From contig JAFYQY010000129.1 of NCBI GenBank assembly GCA_017559685.1, positions 1 to 5,437 on the forward strand: a stretch of DNA of 5,437 nucleotides, given 5' to 3'. Below, one piece after another: positions 1 to 5,437 of this stretch (its first letter is position 1; every line of letters begins with the position of its first letter). Under the pieces are notes generated by a model, which saw only the letters and a list, made by a program, of their open reading frames with translations, had not been told where the DNA came from and did not search any database. The stretch is from Alistipes sp. (GTDB lineage: Bacteria; Bacteroidota; Bacteroidia; Bacteroidales; Rikenellaceae). Both the position numbers and the translations under genes were made by a program.

Positions 1-57
1 AGTAATGAAGATAGATAGAAATAGAATGTATAATAACTAATAAAAAAACTCAAAATT
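1..57. other. AT-rich flank upstream of exbB
   Basis: This short leader is dominated by A and T and holds no complete gene. All three + strand frames hit stop codons early: frame 1 closes with TAG at 16-18, frame 2 with TAA at 38-40, and frame 3 opens with TAA at 3-5. A few codons at the left edge could be the tail of an upstream gene, but there is too little to identify it. A TATAAT hexamer sits at 29-34, but I see no Bacteroidota-type -7 element (TAnnTTTG) or -33 TTTG, so no promoter is called. The A-rich run just before the start codon is typical of Bacteroidota translation leaders. Confidence 0.5.
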
Positions 58-735
58 ATGATTAAACTTTTGCAAGCAGCCGATGCAGCGGTAGCAACTG
101 CAGCGGCAGGAAAGATGTCCCTTTGGGCGTTGTTTAACAACGGTGGTTGGTTGATGTGGGTATTGCTCTTGTTGGGCGGTGTTACCATCTTTATTTTCGT
201 GGAGCGTTTTGTTGCTATTCAGCGTGCACAGCGCCTCGATATGCACTTTATGAACCGCATTCGCGACTATGTTATGGATGGTAAGGTTAAGGATGCTATC
301 GCATTCTGCCACCACGAGAATACCCCTATTGCACGAATGGTTGAGAAGGGTTTGGAGCGTCTTGGTCGCCCTATGAGTGATGTTCAGAGCGCAATCGAGA
401 ATGTTGCTAACTTGGAGGTTTCGAAGTTGGAGAATGGCTTGCCTACCCTTGCGACAATCGCAGGTGGTGCACCAATGATCGGATTCTTGGGTACTGTACT
501 CGGTATGGTTCGTACATTTATGGATATGTCGGCTGCGGGTGGTACTGTAGATATGGCGTTGCTTTCGGGCGGTATGTATGTAGCTATGGTAACCACTGTA
601 GGTGGTCTTATAGTAGGTATTCCTGCATACTTCGGCTACAACTACTTGGTAGCTCGTATCGAGAAGTTGGTGTTCCGTATGGAGGCTAACTCTATCGCCT
701 TTATGGATATCTTGAATCAACCTGTTCAAAAGTAG
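58..735 (+). CDS. exbB: MotA/TolQ/ExbB proton channel family protein (ExbB)
   Basis: This is an inner-membrane proton-channel subunit that, with ExbD, harnesses the proton motive force to drive a TonB-family partner. The 225-residue protein has the three-helix plan of the family. After an alanine-rich N-terminal stretch (about 7-17) comes a first membrane segment at about 31-51, ending in the ER dipeptide at 49-50. A cytoplasmic domain (about 52-127) follows, then a second membrane segment (about 129-150) and a third (about 172-194). The family core is clear: a GAPMIGFLGTVLGM block at 137-150 and a TTVGGLIVGIPAYFGYNYL block at 179-197. Thr146 and Thr179/Thr180 lie where the family carries its pore-lining threonines. 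Length is typical. The ATG at 58 is preceded by an A-rich leader and begins the only frame with this homology. The stop codon overlaps the AGGAGG ahead of exbD, consistent with co-translation. TolQ is the alternative name, but the TonB-like gene downstream favours ExbB. Confidence 0.95.
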   Translation: MIKLLQAADAAVATAAAGKMSLWALFNNGGWLMWVLLLLGGVTIFIFVERFVAIQRAQRLDMHFMNRIRDYVMDGKVKDAIAFCHHENTPIARMVEKGLERLGRPMSDVQSAIENVANLEVSKLENGLPTLATIAGGAPMIGFLGTVLGMVRTFMDMSAAGGTVDMALLSGGMYVAMVTTVGGLIVGIPAYFGYNYLVARIEKLVFRMEANSIAFMDILNQPVQK

Positions 736-739
736 GAGG
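734..739 (+). promoter_or_regulatory. Shine-Dalgarno sequence of exbD
   Basis: A perfect AGGAGG overlaps the last two bases of the exbB stop codon and lies 4 bases upstream of the exbD ATG at 744. It supports that start and close translational linkage of exbB and exbD. It is the only strong anti-16S match ahead of a gene in this window. Spacing is shorter than the usual 5-9 bases, and Bacteroidota rely little on such sites, so a chance match is possible. Confidence 0.5.
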
Positions 740-743
740 CATT

Positions 744-1151
744 ATGGCAATTAAAAGAGGATCGAAGGTCGATAAGTCGTTCTCGGCATCGGCAATGACC
801 GACCTTATGTTCCTTCTCCTGATTTTTATGCTTATCGCAACTACCCTTATCAACCCTAATGCGTTGAAGTTGGAGTTGCCAAAGAGTACCAATCAGTTGA
901 AGGTCGATAGGGAGGCTCCTGCTGTGTCGATTGAGCACAAGGATTCGAAATATTTCTACTATGTGAATGGCAATGCAGTAGATGGACTTCGTGGCGTGGA
1001 GATCACTTTGAAGTCGGTATTGGAGGGCCAGGAGGATGCAACCATCTCTCTCCATTGCGATAAGACGGTTGCGGTAGACGAGGTTGTAAAGGTGATGAAT
1101 ATAGCGAAGGATAATGGCTATCGACTCATCTTGGCTACCCAGGCAGAGTAG
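744..1151 (+). CDS. exbD: Biopolymer transporter ExbD/TolR family protein
   Basis: This is the partner of ExbB in the proton-driven motor: a short cytoplasmic N-terminus, one membrane helix and a periplasmic domain. The 135 residues match this plan. The single helix spans about 18-38 and contains the signature MTDLMFLLLIFML (18-30). Asp20 is in the place of the family's essential proton-binding aspartate (Asp25 in E. coli ExbD). The periplasmic part (about 40-135) is the small alpha/beta ExbD domain and ends with a segment of the type VVKVMNIAKDNGYRLILAT (114-132). The start is fixed by the short basic N-terminus and the AGGAGG upstream. The gene follows exbB after 8 bases. Only one ExbD is encoded here, although many Bacteroidota loci carry two in tandem. 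TolR is the alternative assignment. Confidence 0.95.
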   Translation: MAIKRGSKVDKSFSASAMTDLMFLLLIFMLIATTLINPNALKLELPKSTNQLKVDREAPAVSIEHKDSKYFYYVNGNAVDGLRGVEITLKSVLEGQEDATISLHCDKTVAVDEVVKVMNIAKDNGYRLILATQAE

Positions 1152-1164
1152 GCAGTAAAATAAA

Positions 1165-1184
1165 GGCTAAAAAGTATTATAGCC
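1165..1184 (+). other. Weak inverted repeat between exbD and tonB
   Basis: GGCTA at 1165-1169 is the reverse complement of TAGCC at 1180-1184, giving a possible 5-bp stem with a 10-base AT-rich loop in the 42-base gap, the largest gap of the window. It is followed by CCCAAATTT and not by a T-run, so it is not a convincing intrinsic terminator. It could be a minor mRNA hairpin or chance. Confidence 0.2.
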
Positions 1185-1193
1185 CCCAAATTT

Positions 1194-1892
1194 ATGAATT
1201 CAAAACATTATGCTATCATATTTTCAGCGTTGTATGTGGCGTTGTTAGTGTTGGTGTTTGTCTTTGGAGAGATTGAGTTCTCGCCAAAGATAAATACCAA
1301 GGCTAAGGATATCATATACATCGAATATGAGAAGCCTGTAGAACCACCAAAGCCGAAGCCGAAGGATAAGCCTGTGTCGAAGCCAAAACCGACTAAGAAA
1401 CCTGCGCCAAGCCATCAGAAGCCTGCACCGAAGGAGAATACACAGCAGACTTCGGGCAAGGCCGAGGAGACTCGTACGGTCAATCAGCGTGCTATGTTCC
1501 AGAGCCACAATTCGGGCAAGGATAAGCCTGCCGATATAGGTAACCCACTCGCAAAGCAGGATACTGTGACTAAGGCTTTGGGCAAGGGCGCATATCTCAA
1601 CCCTAACGGAAATGTCGAGCTCGATGAGGGCTTGTTGGGACGTGGCGTTGTGGGCGATTTACCTTTGCCAAGTGCCGACGGAGTTACCAAAGCGGGTCGA
1701 GTAAAGATTCGAGTAGTGGTAAATCAATCGGGCAAAGTGACCGAGGCTGCGTTTGAGCCAAAGGGGTCGACTACGCAGGAGAAAACTGCTATTGATGCGG
1801 CATTGAAGGCGGCTCGAGCAACGGTGTTTACCGAGGCTGAGGCCTTCAAACAGGGCGGAGTTATAACCTACAAATTCTCACAAAGTAGATAA
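1194..1892 (+). CDS. tonB: TonB-family energy transducer
   Basis: This protein is predicted to span the periplasm and pass energy from ExbB-ExbD to outer-membrane partners, classically TonB-dependent receptors. The 232 residues show a one-helix inner-membrane anchor (about 6-25), then a Pro/Lys-rich spacer (about 48-80, with KPKPK-type repeats). A polar low-complexity linker follows (about 81-125). The C-terminal TonB-like domain (about 150-229) opens with a GRGVVGDLPLP motif (149-159), continues with a beta strand GRVKIRVVVNQSGKV (168-182), and ends in GGVITYKF (221-228). These motifs resemble Bacteroidota proteins annotated as energy transducer TonB. Odd points: the membrane helix has no SxxxH motif like that of E. 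coli TonB, and the only nearby histidine is His5 at the helix edge. The position just after exbB-exbD supports the call. A TolA-like role in envelope maintenance is the main alternative. The start is the first ATG before the anchor and has an AT-rich leader. Confidence 0.85.
   Translation: MNSKHYAIIFSALYVALLVLVFVFGEIEFSPKINTKAKDIIYIEYEKPVEPPKPKPKDKPVSKPKPTKKPAPSHQKPAPKENTQQTSGKAEETRTVNQRAMFQSHNSGKDKPADIGNPLAKQDTVTKALGKGAYLNPNGNVELDEGLLGRGVVGDLPLPSADGVTKAGRVKIRVVVNQSGKVTEAAFEPKGSTTQEKTAIDAALKAARATVFTEAEAFKQGGVITYKFSQSR
1335..1433 (+). repeat. Low-complexity Pro/Lys coding repeat in tonB
   Basis: This stretch encodes residues 48-80 of the TonB-like protein. It is built from irregular CCN-AAG/AAA units (Pro-Lys), for example PPKPKPKDKP at 51-60 and KPKPTKKPAP at 63-72. 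Such spacers form stiff, extended segments that help TonB proteins reach across the periplasm. The units vary in codon choice, so this is a protein-level low-complexity region and not a precise DNA tandem repeat. Confidence 0.7.
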
Positions 1893-1895
1893 AGT

Positions 1896-2291
1896 ATGAG
1901 ACTTCTATCGGTGATATTGTGTTGCGCAATGGCGGTGTTACCCCTTTGTGCAGATGGCCAAGAGAATTACAAAGGTGCGCACATTAAGTTTGAGCGCACT
2001 GCGTGCGACTTTGGCTCAGTATCTCGTCAGGGCGAGAATCAACGACTCTCGTTCCGTTTTGTGAACGACGGAGTGGAGCCTTTGGTGTTGTTCTCGGTCA
2101 TAACATCTTGTTCGTGCGTTAAACCTGAGATTTCACGCAAGCCTATCGCTGTTGGCGAGGCGGGCGAGATTGTGTTGAACGTCGAGGTCGATAAGATGGA
2201 ACGAGGGGTCTTTCATCGTGTAATACAAATACGTTCTAACTCGGTAGGCGGTACAGAGTTTCTGACTATCGAGGGAGTAGCAAAAGATTAA
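1896..2291 (+). CDS. Small secreted DUF1573-domain protein
   Basis: This is a 131-residue protein of unknown function. Residues 1-22 look like an export signal: a short basic start (MR), a hydrophobic core (about 3-17) and a plausible signal peptidase I site near Ala19. Cys18 is a poor lipobox cysteine because Leu is at -1, so a lipoprotein is less likely. Residues about 30-129 match the DUF1573 pattern, an immunoglobulin-like beta-sandwich related to ASH/MSP folds. It has an F/T/DFG strand (32-40), FRFVNDG (53-59), PLVLFSVITSCSC (62-74), a KPIAVGEAGEI turn (82-92), and a final RSNS...LTIEG strand pair (113-127). The usual family motif is SCGCT; here it reads SCSCV (Cys72 and Cys74). It starts 3 bases after the tonB stop and ends 9 bases before korA, so it is almost certainly co-transcribed with both. 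A periplasmic or surface protein-binding role is plausible but unproven. Confidence 0.85.
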   Translation: MRLLSVILCCAMAVLPLCADGQENYKGAHIKFERTACDFGSVSRQGENQRLSFRFVNDGVEPLVLFSVITSCSCVKPEISRKPIAVGEAGEIVLNVEVDKMERGVFHRVIQIRSNSVGGTEFLTIEGVAKD

Positions 2292-2300
2292 TATAAAAGT

Positions 2301-4148
2301 ATGAGCGTTGTAATTCGTTTTTCGGGTGACTCGGGCGACGGAATGCAGATGGTCGGCAACATCTTCTCGGAGAGTGCGGCATTTGCTGGTTATGGAGTAT
2401 TTACCTTCCCCGACTACCCTGCCGAGGTACGTGCCCCACAAGGAACTGTGGCGGGCGTATCGGGCTTCCAAGTACATTTCGACACCGAGGCTGTAACGCA
2501 TCAGGGCGATAAGTGCGATGTGTTGGTGGCGATGAATGCCGCAGCATTGGTGGCGCATCGCAAGTATGCTACGGCTAATGCCCGCATCATTCTCGATAGC
2601 GACAACTTTACGAAGGAGGCTGTCGAGAAGTTGGGTTACGATATTGAGACTATCGTCGAGCAGTTCAAACTCGAAGATTGCGATATCGTCGAGGCTCCAA
2701 TCACACAGATGACACTCGATGCTGTAGCGGAGTGCGGTCTCGACCGTAAATCGGCTATGAAGTGTCGCAATATGCTCGTTTTGGGTATGACGCTTGCGAT
2801 GTACGACATCCCTGCGGAGTATGCCAAGAAGTATATAACAAAGAAGTTCGGAGCAAAGAACGAACTCGTCTGCAAGGCGAATATTGTAGCTTTGGAGGCT
2901 GGCGAGAACTATGCGAAAAACTCGCACCTCGTAGGCGAGAACCACTCGAAGAGTGCTCAGGCGCTCCCTGCAGGCGTATATCGCTCGATAAATGGCAACC
3001 AGGCGGTGGCTTGGGGCTTTATCGCAGCGGCAGAGAAGAGTGGTCGTCCGCTCTTCTGCGGCTCCTACCCTATTACCCCTGCAACGGGTATCTTGGAGGA
3101 GTTGGCAAAGCATAAGGCTCTCGGCGTAAAGACCGTACAGGCTGAGGATGAGATTGCTGGTATCTGCACCGCAATAGGCGCATCGTTCGGTGGTGCGTTG
3201 GCGGTTACTACCACCTCGGGCCCTGGCTTGGCTCTCAAGAGCGAGGCTCTCGGCTTGGCAGTTATGGCGCAAATTCCGCTGGTTGTAGTCGATGTTCAGC
3301 GTGGAGGCCCTTCGACAGGTTTGCCTACAAAGAGCGAGCAGGCCGACCTCTTACAGGCGATGTATGGTCGCAATGGCGACTGCCCGTTGGTTGTATTGGC
3401 AGCGCACTCCCCTGCTGACTGTTTCGATAAGGCCTATTTGGCAGCAAAGATTGCATTGGAGCGAATGATGCCTGTGGTGCTTTTGACAGATGCTAACTTG
3501 GCAAATGGAACTGAACCGTGGCGAGTAAAGCGTGTGGCTGAGTTGGCGGATATTGTTCCACCAATCGTATCGCACGAGGAACTCGCTGCAAAGGCGGAGT
3601 GTTTCAATGAGCGAGGTTTGTTCAACCCATATTCGATGAACGAGAATTTGGCTCGCTATTGGGCTATCCCTGGCGCTGAAGGTTTGGAGCATCGTCTCGG
3701 AGGTTTGGAGAAGCAACCGTCGACTGGTGCTATATCCTACTCGCCTGAGGATCACGCTGCGATGGGCAGACTGCGTGCCGAGCGTGTAGAGAAGGTGTGC
3801 GATATGCTTCCGGCTATCAGCCACGAGGGTGAGAACGGCGGCGATTTGCTCGTCTTGGCTTGGGGAAGTAACGCTGGTAAGGTGCGTGAGGCTGTGATGA
3901 AACTCCACAGCGAGGGTTGCTCGGTGGCGTATGCTACGGTAGATGCTATAAACCCTCTTCCATCGGGTTTGACAGGTCGTATGGCGCAGTATAAGCGAGT
4001 GCTGGTGTGCGAGAGCAACAGCGGACAGCTCGCATCGCTCTTGCGTGCGACTACGTATCACGAGGATATTCGCTCGTTGGCTTCGATGGAGGCTCAACCA
4101 TTCAATATTGGAGAGTTGGTTGCTAAAATTAACTTAAATTTGAACTAA
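2301..4148 (+). CDS. korA: 2-oxoacid:ferredoxin oxidoreductase, alpha subunit with fused gamma domain (KorA)
   Basis: This cytoplasmic subunit, with KorB, catalyses reversible CoA-dependent oxidative decarboxylation of a 2-oxoacid. The likely substrate pair is 2-oxoglutarate and succinyl-CoA, with ferredoxin as electron carrier. The 615 residues form three parts. The gamma domain (about 3-200) begins with the glycine-rich SGDSGDGM motif (8-15) and includes FPDYPAEVRAPQGT (36-49). The alpha pyrimidine-binding domain starts near 231 and has GSYPITPATGILEE (254-267) and QAEDEIAG (280-287). It continues with TTTSGPGLALKSEALGLA (303-320) and QRGGPSTGLPTKSEQADL (333-350). The C-terminal transketolase-C-like domain spans about 515-615. 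The gamma-alpha fusion and length match KorA of Bacteroidota. The ATG at 2301 places the gamma motif directly at the N-terminus. korB follows after one base. Substrate choice among 2-oxoacids cannot be settled by this subunit alone, but the KorB partner favours 2-oxoglutarate. Confidence 0.95.
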   Translation: MSVVIRFSGDSGDGMQMVGNIFSESAAFAGYGVFTFPDYPAEVRAPQGTVAGVSGFQVHFDTEAVTHQGDKCDVLVAMNAAALVAHRKYATANARIILDSDNFTKEAVEKLGYDIETIVEQFKLEDCDIVEAPITQMTLDAVAECGLDRKSAMKCRNMLVLGMTLAMYDIPAEYAKKYITKKFGAKNELVCKANIVALEAGENYAKNSHLVGENHSKSAQALPAGVYRSINGNQAVAWGFIAAAEKSGRPLFCGSYPITPATGILEELAKHKALGVKTVQAEDEIAGICTAIGASFGGALAVTTTSGPGLALKSEALGLAVMAQIPLVVVDVQRGGPSTGLPTKSEQADLLQAMYGRNGDCPLVVLAAHSPADCFDKAYLAAKIALERMMPVVLLTDANLANGTEPWRVKRVAELADIVPPIVSHEELAAKAECFNERGLFNPYSMNENLARYWAIPGAEGLEHRLGGLEKQPSTGAISYSPEDHAAMGRLRAERVEKVCDMLPAISHEGENGGDLLVLAWGSNAGKVREAVMKLHSEGCSVAYATVDAINPLPSGLTGRMAQYKRVLVCESNSGQLASLLRATTYHEDIRSLASMEAQPFNIGELVAKINLNLN

Positions 4149-4149
4149 G

Positions 4150-5178
4150 ATGGCAAAGAGAGAGTATACACCAAACGATTTTCGCAATGGCAATGCCGTG
4201 AAGTGGTGCGCAGGATGTGGCGACCACGCCGTATTCAACTCGGTGTTGAAGGCTCTGCCTGAGGTTGCCGATAGACTCGATGTTCCACGAGAGAACTTCG
4301 CATTTATCTCGGGTATCGGATGTTCGTCACGCTTTGTCTACTATATGAGCACCTACGGTTTCCACACCATTCACGGTCGTGCAGCCGCTATCGCTACGGG
4401 TCTCAAAACTGCACGCCCAGACCTTTCGGTTTGGGTTTGTTCGGGCGATGGCGACTCGTTGGCTATCGGTGGTAACCACTTTATCCACGCTTGTCGTAGA
4501 AATATCGACCTAAACTTGATTATGTTCAACAACGAGATTTACGGCTTGACCAAAGGTCAATACTCCCCTACCTCGAAGCTCGGTAAGGTTACTAAGACCT
4601 CGCCTTTCGGAACTATTGAGCAACCATTCTCACCAGCCGTGTTGGCAATTGGTGCGAAGGCTTCGTTCGTGGCTCGTACTATAGATATGGAGTTGGACTT
4701 GACTAAGGAGGTGCTTGTTGCAGGTGCTTGCCATAAGGGTATGGCGGTAACCGAGGCGTTGGTAAATTGCGTTATCTTCAACCACAAAACCCACGCTGAC
4801 TATGCCGATACGAAGGCTATTCGTGAGGAGCGCACAATTCGCCTGCAACACGGCGAGAAGATGCTCTTTGGAGCAAATAAAGAGAAAGGTTTAGTGCTCG
4901 ACGGTCTTCGCTTGAAGGTTGTTACTGTGGGAGAGGAGGGCTACACCCTCGACGATGTGCTGACGCACGATGCGCACTGCGAGGATACGGCTTTGCACAC
5001 AATGTTGGCGTCGATGCGCTACCCAGACTTCCCTGTTGCTGTTGGTATTATTCGTGATGTCAATCGAGCAACCTACGACGAGGAGGTTGCACGCCAAATT
5101 AGCGAGCAGCAGGAGCGAGAGCCAAATAAGTCGGCCGACGATCTGTTCTTCGGTGGTGAGACCTGGAAGGTAGAATAA
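4150..5178 (+). CDS. korB: 2-oxoglutarate:ferredoxin oxidoreductase, beta subunit (KorB)
   Basis: This is the thiamine diphosphate and iron-sulfur subunit of the KorAB enzyme. In the 342 residues, the cofactor-binding motif runs from GDGD (99-102) to NN (127-128). Four cysteines are placed as the [4Fe-4S] ligands known in two-subunit oxidoreductases: Cys20 and Cys23 in WCAGCGD (19-25), Cys58 in SGIGCSSR (54-61), and probably Cys207 in VNCVIFN (205-211). The sequence YGLTKGQYSPTS (131-142) is the form seen in 2-oxoglutarate or broad-range enzymes. Pyruvate-specific enzymes tend to have a YMNTG-type sequence there, so this supports 2-oxoglutarate as substrate. The extended C-terminal region (about 215-342) is usual for bacterial KorB. 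The gene begins one base after the korA stop, indicating translational coupling and subunit balance. No separate ferredoxin-like delta subunit is encoded beside it. I infer a role in anaerobic 2-oxoglutarate synthesis or oxidation. Confidence 0.95.
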   Translation: MAKREYTPNDFRNGNAVKWCAGCGDHAVFNSVLKALPEVADRLDVPRENFAFISGIGCSSRFVYYMSTYGFHTIHGRAAAIATGLKTARPDLSVWVCSGDGDSLAIGGNHFIHACRRNIDLNLIMFNNEIYGLTKGQYSPTSKLGKVTKTSPFGTIEQPFSPAVLAIGAKASFVARTIDMELDLTKEVLVAGACHKGMAVTEALVNCVIFNHKTHADYADTKAIREERTIRLQHGEKMLFGANKEKGLVLDGLRLKVVTVGEEGYTLDDVLTHDAHCEDTALHTMLASMRYPDFPVAVGIIRDVNRATYDEEVARQISEQQEREPNKSADDLFFGGETWKVE

Positions 5179-5204
5179 ATAAATATATAAGTATAGGTAT
5201 TTAG

Positions 5205-5437
5205 ATGAGAATTGGAGAGATTCAGACTCTGCGTGTAGCACGAGTATCGGAATTTGGTCTGTATCTTGCAGACGAGGAGGGCAACGAGGTATTGCTCCCA
5301 AATCGCTATGTGTCGCTGACGCAGAAGGTTGACGACGAGGTCGAGGTATTTGTCTACCACGACTCGGAGGATCGTATTGTAGCAACAACCGAGACTCCCA
5401 AGATCACCGCAGGTAAGGTGGCTTGGTTGAAGGTTAT
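5205..5437 (+). CDS. cvfB: S1-like RNA-binding protein, CvfB/YitL family (5' part, cut by the window edge)
   Basis: The frame starting at ATG 5205 stays open for 77 codons to the window end, so the 3' part of the gene is missing. The visible N-terminus begins MRIGEIQTLRVARVSEFGLY. It shows the first S1-like beta-barrel of the CvfB family: a short strand, then FGLYL (17-21), EVLLPNRYV (28-36), VEVFVYHDSEDR (47-58) and IVATTETPK (59-67). A second S1-type strand starts at about 69 (TAGKVAWLKV). LLPNRYV and the YHDSEDR...ATTE run are characteristic. Family members are about 280 residues, with several S1 modules and a winged-helix end, and bind RNA; in Gram-positive relatives they affect virulence-factor expression. 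The start lies 26 bases after korB, behind an AT-rich leader without a Shine-Dalgarno match. It may be read through from korAB or have its own promoter, which I cannot see. Confidence 0.85.
   Translation, partial: MRIGEIQTLRVARVSEFGLYLADEEGNEVLLPNRYVSLTQKVDDEVEVFVYHDSEDRIVATTETPKITAGKVAWLKV

Noticed and set aside
29..34. TATAAT hexamer as a -10 promoter element for the exbB operon
   Set aside because: Bacteroidota promoters use TAnnTTTG at -7 with TTTG at about -33, and neither is visible here. In a very AT-rich 57-base flank the hexamer is likely by chance.
37..729. A minus-strand open frame (230 codons) covering nearly all of exbB
   Set aside because: The + strand shows clear ExbB membrane helices and family motifs. 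The antisense product is rich in His, Thr and Cys and has no plausible fold signal.
1451..1521. Direct repeat TTCGGGCAAGG at 1451-1461 and 1511-1521, spaced exactly 60 bases
   Set aside because: Both copies are in frame within the low-complexity linker of the TonB-like protein and encode Ser-Gly-Lys. This is most simply codon-biased repetition, not a mobile-element or recombination site.
2762..3115. A + strand open frame in another phase inside korA (117 codons)
   Set aside because: It overlaps the gamma-alpha junction of KorA, which is intact in its own frame. I see no sign of frameshifting or an independent gene.
2133..3272. A long open frame on the minus strand (379 codons) opposite the DUF1573 and korA genes
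   Set aside because: It lies antisense to strongly recognisable DUF1573 and KorA domains. The translation is rich in Arg, Cys, His and Ser with no domain I recognise, and such frames arise from the codon bias of the real gene.
3351..4097. A second minus-strand open frame (248 codons) opposite the 3' half of korA
   Set aside because: Same reasoning: KorA homology continues on the + strand throughout, and the antisense translation looks compositionally unnatural.
5181..5202. AAATA and TATTT arms between korB and the S1-protein gene as a terminator
   Set aside because: The 5-bp all-AT stem with a 12-base loop would be unstable and has no GC core or T-run.

Overview
The window is a dense, single-strand stretch of bacterial chromosome. 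Six complete genes and the start of a seventh all read on the + strand, with gaps of 1 to 42 bases. Protein families and gene signals point to an anaerobic gut-type member of Bacteroidota, order Bacteroidales. The codon habits (frequent TCG serine, GAG glutamate) and moderate GC remind me of Alistipes/Rikenellaceae, but I cannot confirm the genus. Most start codons have an AT-rich leader without a Shine-Dalgarno sequence, which fits Bacteroidota. The exception is exbD.

Layout: 1-57 is a short AT-rich flank. Positions 58-1892 encode an inner-membrane energy-transduction set: ExbB (proton-channel subunit), ExbD (plug/stator subunit) and a TonB-family energy transducer. Positions 1896-2291 encode a small secreted DUF1573 protein of unknown function. 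Positions 2301-5178 encode both subunits of a 2-oxoacid:ferredoxin oxidoreductase, most likely 2-oxoglutarate-specific (KorA with a fused gamma domain, then KorB). From 5205 to the window edge is the N-terminal part of a CvfB/YitL-type S1 RNA-binding protein.

How they work together: ExbB-ExbD-TonB would use the proton motive force to act on outer-membrane transporters or on the envelope. KorAB would interconvert 2-oxoglutarate and succinyl-CoA using ferredoxin, in the branched or reductive TCA metabolism of anaerobic Bacteroidales. The DUF1573 gene lies 3 bases after tonB and 9 bases before korA, so the two functional blocks look co-transcribed. A direct functional link between envelope energisation and KorAB is only inference.

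I found no RNA genes, mobile elements, CRISPR arrays, prophage signs or convincing terminators. Most of the window is ordinary housekeeping sequence. The points worth a second look are the operon architecture, the DUF1573 protein with its SCSC motif, and the unusual features of the TonB-like protein.
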